The position numbers and the translations under genes were made by a program. Shown in pieces: positions 38,997-41,867 of a stretch of 41,867 nucleotides of DNA. Numbering within the stretch: the first letter of the stretch is position 1; every line of letters starts with the position of its first letter. This DNA is from CAIQIA01 sp049317465 (lineage in GTDB: Bacteria > Cyanobacteriota > Cyanobacteriia > PCC-6307 > Cyanobiaceae): assembly GCA_049317465.1 (NCBI GenBank), contig JBMOIF010000015.1:1-41867 (forward strand), in the 5' to 3' direction. A model generated the notes under the pieces. The model saw only the letters and a program-made list of their open reading frames with translations, had not been told where the DNA came from and ran no database searches.

Positions 38997-39312
38997 CGCC
39001 ACCCTGGGGCGACTGGCCACGGCCGCCGCGCAGCAACTTCAGCGGCGGCGGCAGTGCCGGCCCCAGCAGCCGTGCCCGCAGCCATTCATTCTCTTCCCGC
39101 AGCAGATGCTCGCGCTCGAGCAGCGGTTCGAGCCGCTGGCGGAACTTGCGCTCGAACAGGGCGGGAAGCTCCTGGAGCAGTCGTTCCAGCTCGGCCAGCC
39201 GCTCCAGGCACTGGGCATGTTCGGCTTCCAGTCGGCTGTTGGTGGCCTGGGCCTCGACCTCTTCGAGCCAGTGGGGTAGGGGCTCCTGCTCCTCCATCCA
39301 CTCCGCCTGCAT
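38935..39312 (-). CDS. coiled-coil protein of unknown function
   Basis: This 125-residue protein is dominated by a long coiled coil rich in Glu, Leu and Arg (EEVEAQATNSRLEAEHAQCLERLAELERLLQELPALFERKFRQRLEPLLEREHLLREENEWLRARLLGP). The last 35 residues are Gly-Pro-Arg-rich and disordered, and these are the ones encoded across the argG 3' end. No known domain. It follows rpsF by 61 nt on the same strand. Between them a GGCGGGA/TCCCGCC hairpin (39330-39336 with 39351-39357) could attenuate read-through. Confidence 0.65.
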   Translation of the reverse strand: MQAEWMEEQEPLPHWLEEVEAQATNSRLEAEHAQCLERLAELERLLQELPALFERKFRQRLEPLLEREHLLREENEWLRARLLGPALPPPLKLLRGGRGQSPQGGVSPLGDGPPPIAAWEGPRRR

Positions 39313-39373
39313 GACCCGTGTTCCCTTCTGGCGGGACCCTATCGGTCGGATCCCGCCCCAGCAAGGGTGACCC

Positions 39374-39799
39374 TCAGGCGTCGTCGCCGGCGGGGGCCGA
39401 AGCGGCCACGGGTTCCCGCGGTTCCCGCGCTTCCCGTTCGGTGCGGCTGGTGCTGGTCTCGGTGCTGGCCACCGGGGTGGTGCTGCGGCCCAGGGAGGTG
39501 TGCTGGCCGTCGTACTTCACGGTGAGGTAGCGGATCACGTCTTCGCTCAGACGCATGGCCCGCTCGAGGGGGGCGACCTGCTGGCCGTCGCCGCTGTAGT
39601 TCAGCTGCACGTAGATCCCCTCGCGGTGCTTGCCGATGGTGTAAGCCAGGCGGCGCTTGCCCCGCAGCTGGCTGTCGATCACCTGGCCGCCGGCCTCGAG
39701 GACCATGTCGCGGTATTTGTTGGCGTGGCTTTCGACTTCGTCCTCGGCGATGTCCGGCCGGAGGATGTACATCGTTTCGTAGTTCGGGGCTGCGCTCAT
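39374..39799 (-). CDS. rpsF: 30S ribosomal protein S6
   Basis: S6 binds the central domain of 16S rRNA together with S18. The protein starts MSAAPNYETMYILRPDIAEDEV and continues with the alpha/beta sandwich including GKRRLAYTIGKHREGIYVQLNYSGDGQQVAPLERAMRLSEDVIRYLTVKYD, all conserved. The C-terminal 40 residues (Thr-Ser-Arg-Glu-rich) form a disordered extension beyond the roughly 100-residue core, as in other cyanobacterial S6 proteins. No rpsR partner gene is adjacent. Confidence 0.96.
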   Translation of the reverse strand: MSAAPNYETMYILRPDIAEDEVESHANKYRDMVLEAGGQVIDSQLRGKRRLAYTIGKHREGIYVQLNYSGDGQQVAPLERAMRLSEDVIRYLTVKYDGQHTSLGRSTTPVASTETSTSRTEREAREPREPVAASAPAGDDA

Positions 39800-39884
39800 G
39801 GGCCTGTGGGGTGAACCCGGACCCTTCGGTCCGGAGGCGTGACGGCCTGGGGCCGATCCACCACCCTACCCTCAGGCCCGCCGC

Positions 39885-40340
39885 TCAGAGCTGCATGCGC
39901 ACCGCCTGGGAGAGGCCGGGCAGGTCGCCCTCGCGGCCCCTCAGGGCTTCGATCACGCCGTAGAGCACCGCCAGCAGCGAGGCCAGAAACACCGTGTTCG
40001 CCAGGGTGCGCACCACCACCGAGTCCCCCAGGGGCCGCAGCAGCACCTGGAAGGCCAGGCCGATCACGATCAGCAGGATGTCGAGCAGGATCGCCTGCAG
40101 CACGTGGAATCGCACCAGCTGAGGCACCCGGGCGTTGCGGACCACCGCCAGGAAGAGCACCAGAAACAGGATGAACCCGCCAAAGGGGATTCCCCGTTCG
40201 ATCAGCACCACCGGCAGGGTCGGCAGGGCCAGCCATTCCAGCGAAGGGATCACCCGGAACAGGGCCGCGCCGAAGCCCACGGCATCGGCCCAGGGCAGCA
40301 GATAGGCAAGGGCGGCCAGGGGCCGCAGCCACGGAGACAT
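39885..40340 (-). CDS. Tic20-like membrane protein
   Basis: This 151-residue protein has four hydrophobic helices and the pattern LAALAYLLPWADAVGFGAALF near the start, then IPFGGFILFLVLFLAVVRN, a VRFHVLQAILLDILLIVI segment, and a final helix. The QLVRFHVLQAILLDI block is the common signature of the Tic20 (Ycf60-like) family; chloroplast relatives help import proteins across the inner envelope. Its role in cyanobacteria is not established. It ends 85 nt before rpsF on the same strand, and no terminator is evident in that stretch. Confidence 0.82.
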   Translation of the reverse strand: MSPWLRPLAALAYLLPWADAVGFGAALFRVIPSLEWLALPTLPVVLIERGIPFGGFILFLVLFLAVVRNARVPQLVRFHVLQAILLDILLIVIGLAFQVLLRPLGDSVVVRTLANTVFLASLLAVLYGVIEALRGREGDLPGLSQAVRMQL

Positions 40341-40364
40341 CGCACGTGCTCGACAACGCCCAGG

Positions 40365-41267
40365 CTAGGCCGGGCCGCTCAGGGCCCGCTCCACCGCCTG
40401 GCGCATCACCGCCACCGGCACATCCGGGCGGCCCGTCCAGAGCCGCAGGGCGGCGGCCCCCTGCTGAACGAGCATCTCGAGCCCGTCGAGGGTGGCCAGG
40501 CCCAGGGCGGCGGCCTCCCGCAGCAGACGGGTGGGCCGGGGGGTGTAGATGAGGTCGGCCACCAGCGCCCCGGCGGGCAGCAGCGCCAGGTCGGCGGGGT
40601 CCAGCGGCATGTCCCCGCTCCGGTTGCCCATGCCCAGGGGCGTCACGTTCACCACCAGGGACGTGCTGGGCAGCACGGCCCCGAGGGGGGTGCTCCAGTC
40701 GATGGCCCGCAGGGGTGGTGCCCAGGGGGTTGCTGCAGCGATCAGCGCCTGCAGCCGCTGCGGATCCCGGCCGCGTACCACCACCTCCGCCAGCCCGAGG
40801 TCGGCCGCGGCCCTCAGCACCGCCCGGCCGCTGCCGCCGCTGCCCAGCATCAGGGCCTGCCCACCCGCCAGGGGCCGCTGCCGCAGCGGCGCCAGAAACC
40901 CCTCCCAGTCAGTGTTGGTGCCGATCCAGCCCCCGGCGCCATCGGGCAGCACCGTGTTCACTGCGCCCAGCTGGTGGGCCACCGGTTCCAGCCGCGTGAG
41001 CAGCGGGGCGATCCGCTCCTTGTGGGGAATGGTGACGTTGAAACCGGCGCAGCCCAGGGCTGCCAGCCCCTGCACGGCCTCGGCCAGGCGGTCGCCGCTC
41101 ACCGGCAGGGCCAGGTAGCGGGCATCGAGGCCGAGGGCCTCCAGGGCCGCGTTGTGCATCACCGGCGAGAGGCTGTGGCGCACGGGGTCCCCCAGCACCG
41201 CCAGCAGGCGGGTGTCGCCGCTGATCACCCGGGCGGTGCCGGCGCTGCTGCTGGGGATCAGGTGCAT
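40365..41267 (-). CDS. aroE: shikimate dehydrogenase
   Basis: AroE reduces 3-dehydroshikimate with NADPH. Visible blocks are AVLGDPVRHSLSPVMHNAAL (substrate binding), FNVTIPHKE with the catalytic Lys, GTNTDWEGF with the catalytic Asp, LMLGSGGSGRAVL (the NADPH loop), and NVTPLGM. The 300-residue version from 41267 begins MHLIPSSSAGTARVISGDTRLLAVLG; an upstream in-frame start at 41363 would sit near the divergent dnaK start. Length and motifs are normal. It is divergent from dnaK with a 107-nt intergenic region. Confidence 0.95.
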   Translation of the reverse strand: MHLIPSSSAGTARVISGDTRLLAVLGDPVRHSLSPVMHNAALEALGLDARYLALPVSGDRLAEAVQGLAALGCAGFNVTIPHKERIAPLLTRLEPVAHQLGAVNTVLPDGAGGWIGTNTDWEGFLAPLRQRPLAGGQALMLGSGGSGRAVLRAAADLGLAEVVVRGRDPQRLQALIAAATPWAPPLRAIDWSTPLGAVLPSTSLVVNVTPLGMGNRSGDMPLDPADLALLPAGALVADLIYTPRPTRLLREAAALGLATLDGLEMLVQQGAAALRLWTGRPDVPVAVMRQAVERALSGPA

Positions 41268-41374
41268 GGGCCGGCCGGAGCGGGTGGGGGTGGGGTTCGG
41301 GAACCACCCCTGGCTTGGACGGGCCCCTGCTGCCGAGGATGCAACAAGTTCAAGGGGTCCCACAAGGAGTTCGC

Positions 41375-41867
41375 ATGGGAAAGGTCGTTGGTATCGATCT
41401 CGGCACCACCAACAGCTGCGTTGCGGTGATGGAGGGCGGCAAGCCCACCGTGATCGCCAACGCCGAGGGCTTCCGCACGACGCCGTCGGTGGTGGCCTAC
41501 ACCAAGAATCAGGATCAGCTGGTCGGTCAGATCGCCAAGCGTCAGGCGGTCATGAATCCGGAGAACACGTTCTATTCGGTGAAACGCTTCATCGGCCGTC
41601 GCGTCGATGAGGTCAATGAGGAGTCGAAGGAGGTCTCGTACTCCGTTGAGAAGGCCGGCGCCAACGTCAAGGTCAAGTGCCCGGTCCTCAACAAGCAGTT
41701 CGCCCCCGAGGAGGTGAGCGCCCAGGTGCTGCGCAAGCTGGCCGATGACGCCGGCAAGTACCTCGGCGAGACCGTCACCCAGGCGGTGATCACCGTGCCG
41801 GCCTATTTCAATGACTCCCAGCGCCAGGCCACCAAGGACGCCGGCAAGATCGCCGGCCTCGAGGTGC
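41375..41867 (+). CDS. dnaK: molecular chaperone DnaK, 5' part
   Basis: The window ends in the nucleotide-binding domain of Hsp70. From the ATG at 41375, preceded by AAGGAG, the frame gives MGKVVGIDLGTTNSCVAVMEGGKP, the phosphate-binding loop of Hsp70. It continues with IANAEGFRTTPSVVAYTK and through NPENTFYSVKRFIGRR and ITVPAYFNDSQRQATKDAG at the edge. 164 codons are visible. Which of the several cyanobacterial DnaK paralogues this is cannot be told from the fragment. No CIRCE element is seen upstream. Confidence 0.95.
   Translation, partial: MGKVVGIDLGTTNSCVAVMEGGKPTVIANAEGFRTTPSVVAYTKNQDQLVGQIAKRQAVMNPENTFYSVKRFIGRRVDEVNEESKEVSYSVEKAGANVKVKCPVLNKQFAPEEVSAQVLRKLADDAGKYLGETVTQAVITVPAYFNDSQRQATKDAGKIAGLEV

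Noticed and set aside
39330..39357. Intrinsic terminator after rpsF
   Set aside because: The stem GGCGGGA/TCCCGCC is present but no T-run follows on either strand, so it is noted only in the neighbouring gene entry.
1..41867. tRNA, rRNA or CRISPR arrays
   Set aside because: I scanned intergenic gaps for T-loop-like GTTCGA contexts and regularly spaced repeats and found none.

Overview
The window comes from a high-GC picocyanobacterium of the Synechococcus/Cyanobium (alpha-cyanobacterial) lineage. This is inferred from the gene set rather than from a marker search: Gap2-type GAPDH, a CYP38-like lumenal cyclophilin, a Tic20-like protein, a DUF1400 hydrolase, a sucrose-phosphate-synthase-type transferase, cyanobacterial SOS boxes of the form AGTAC-N4-GTACT, and many short conserved-looking cyanobacterial proteins. 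No 16S rRNA or tRNA gene is visible.

Layout. (1) 1-1901: AT-richer accessory DNA that looks like the distal end of an integron cassette array. It has two complete attC-like palindromes (1070-1154 and 1799-1901) and the right end of a third (to 58). They bracket a cassette with a secreted NTF2/SnoaL-like protein (plus a decayed chitinase-like fragment) and a cassette with a MazE/MazF toxin-antitoxin pair. (2) 1974-2906: a bestrophin-family channel. (3) 2985-9271: a guanidine utilisation operon. A guanidine-I (ykkC) riboswitch precedes a nickel guanidine hydrolase (gdmH), HypA- and HypB-like nickel chaperones, a three-gene ABC importer and, unusually, a Rieske non-haem iron oxygenase. (4) 9276-10297: a xylose-isomerase-like TIM barrel and a small protein. 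(5) 10332-14095: the minus-strand type IV pilus operon pilB-pilT-pilC, divergent from grpE-dnaJ-tusA-like-rsgA (14185-17063). (6) 17020-25474: core genes, namely murC-murB-ybaB, gap2, the cyclophilin and thiL, efp-accB, and pdxA.

(7) 25586-31814: a stretch rich in DNA-repair functions. A LexA-type box lies just upstream of a 54-residue putative membrane protein. It is followed by an HNH nuclease, a SNF2/SMARCAL1-like helicase, several small secreted proteins, and umuD-umuC with its own LexA-type box. (8) 31910-35612: small proteins, a DUF1400 alpha/beta hydrolase and a sucrose-phosphate-synthase-like glycosyltransferase without the usual C-terminal phosphatase-like domain. (9) 35649-41867: short membrane proteins, mraY, argG, a coiled-coil protein, rpsF, a Tic20-like protein, aroE and the 5' part of dnaK.

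How the genes fit together. The guanidine block is a self-contained nitrogen-acquisition unit. The riboswitch senses guanidine, the transporter imports it, the HypA/B pair loads nickel, and GdmH hydrolyses guanidine to urea and ammonia. The Rieske enzyme at the end could convert a substituted guanidine or other amine, which is a hypothesis and not an established function. The two LexA-type boxes tie umuDC and the 54-residue protein to the DNA-damage response. The rest is mostly housekeeping: peptidoglycan, chaperones, translation, and cofactor and amino-acid synthesis.
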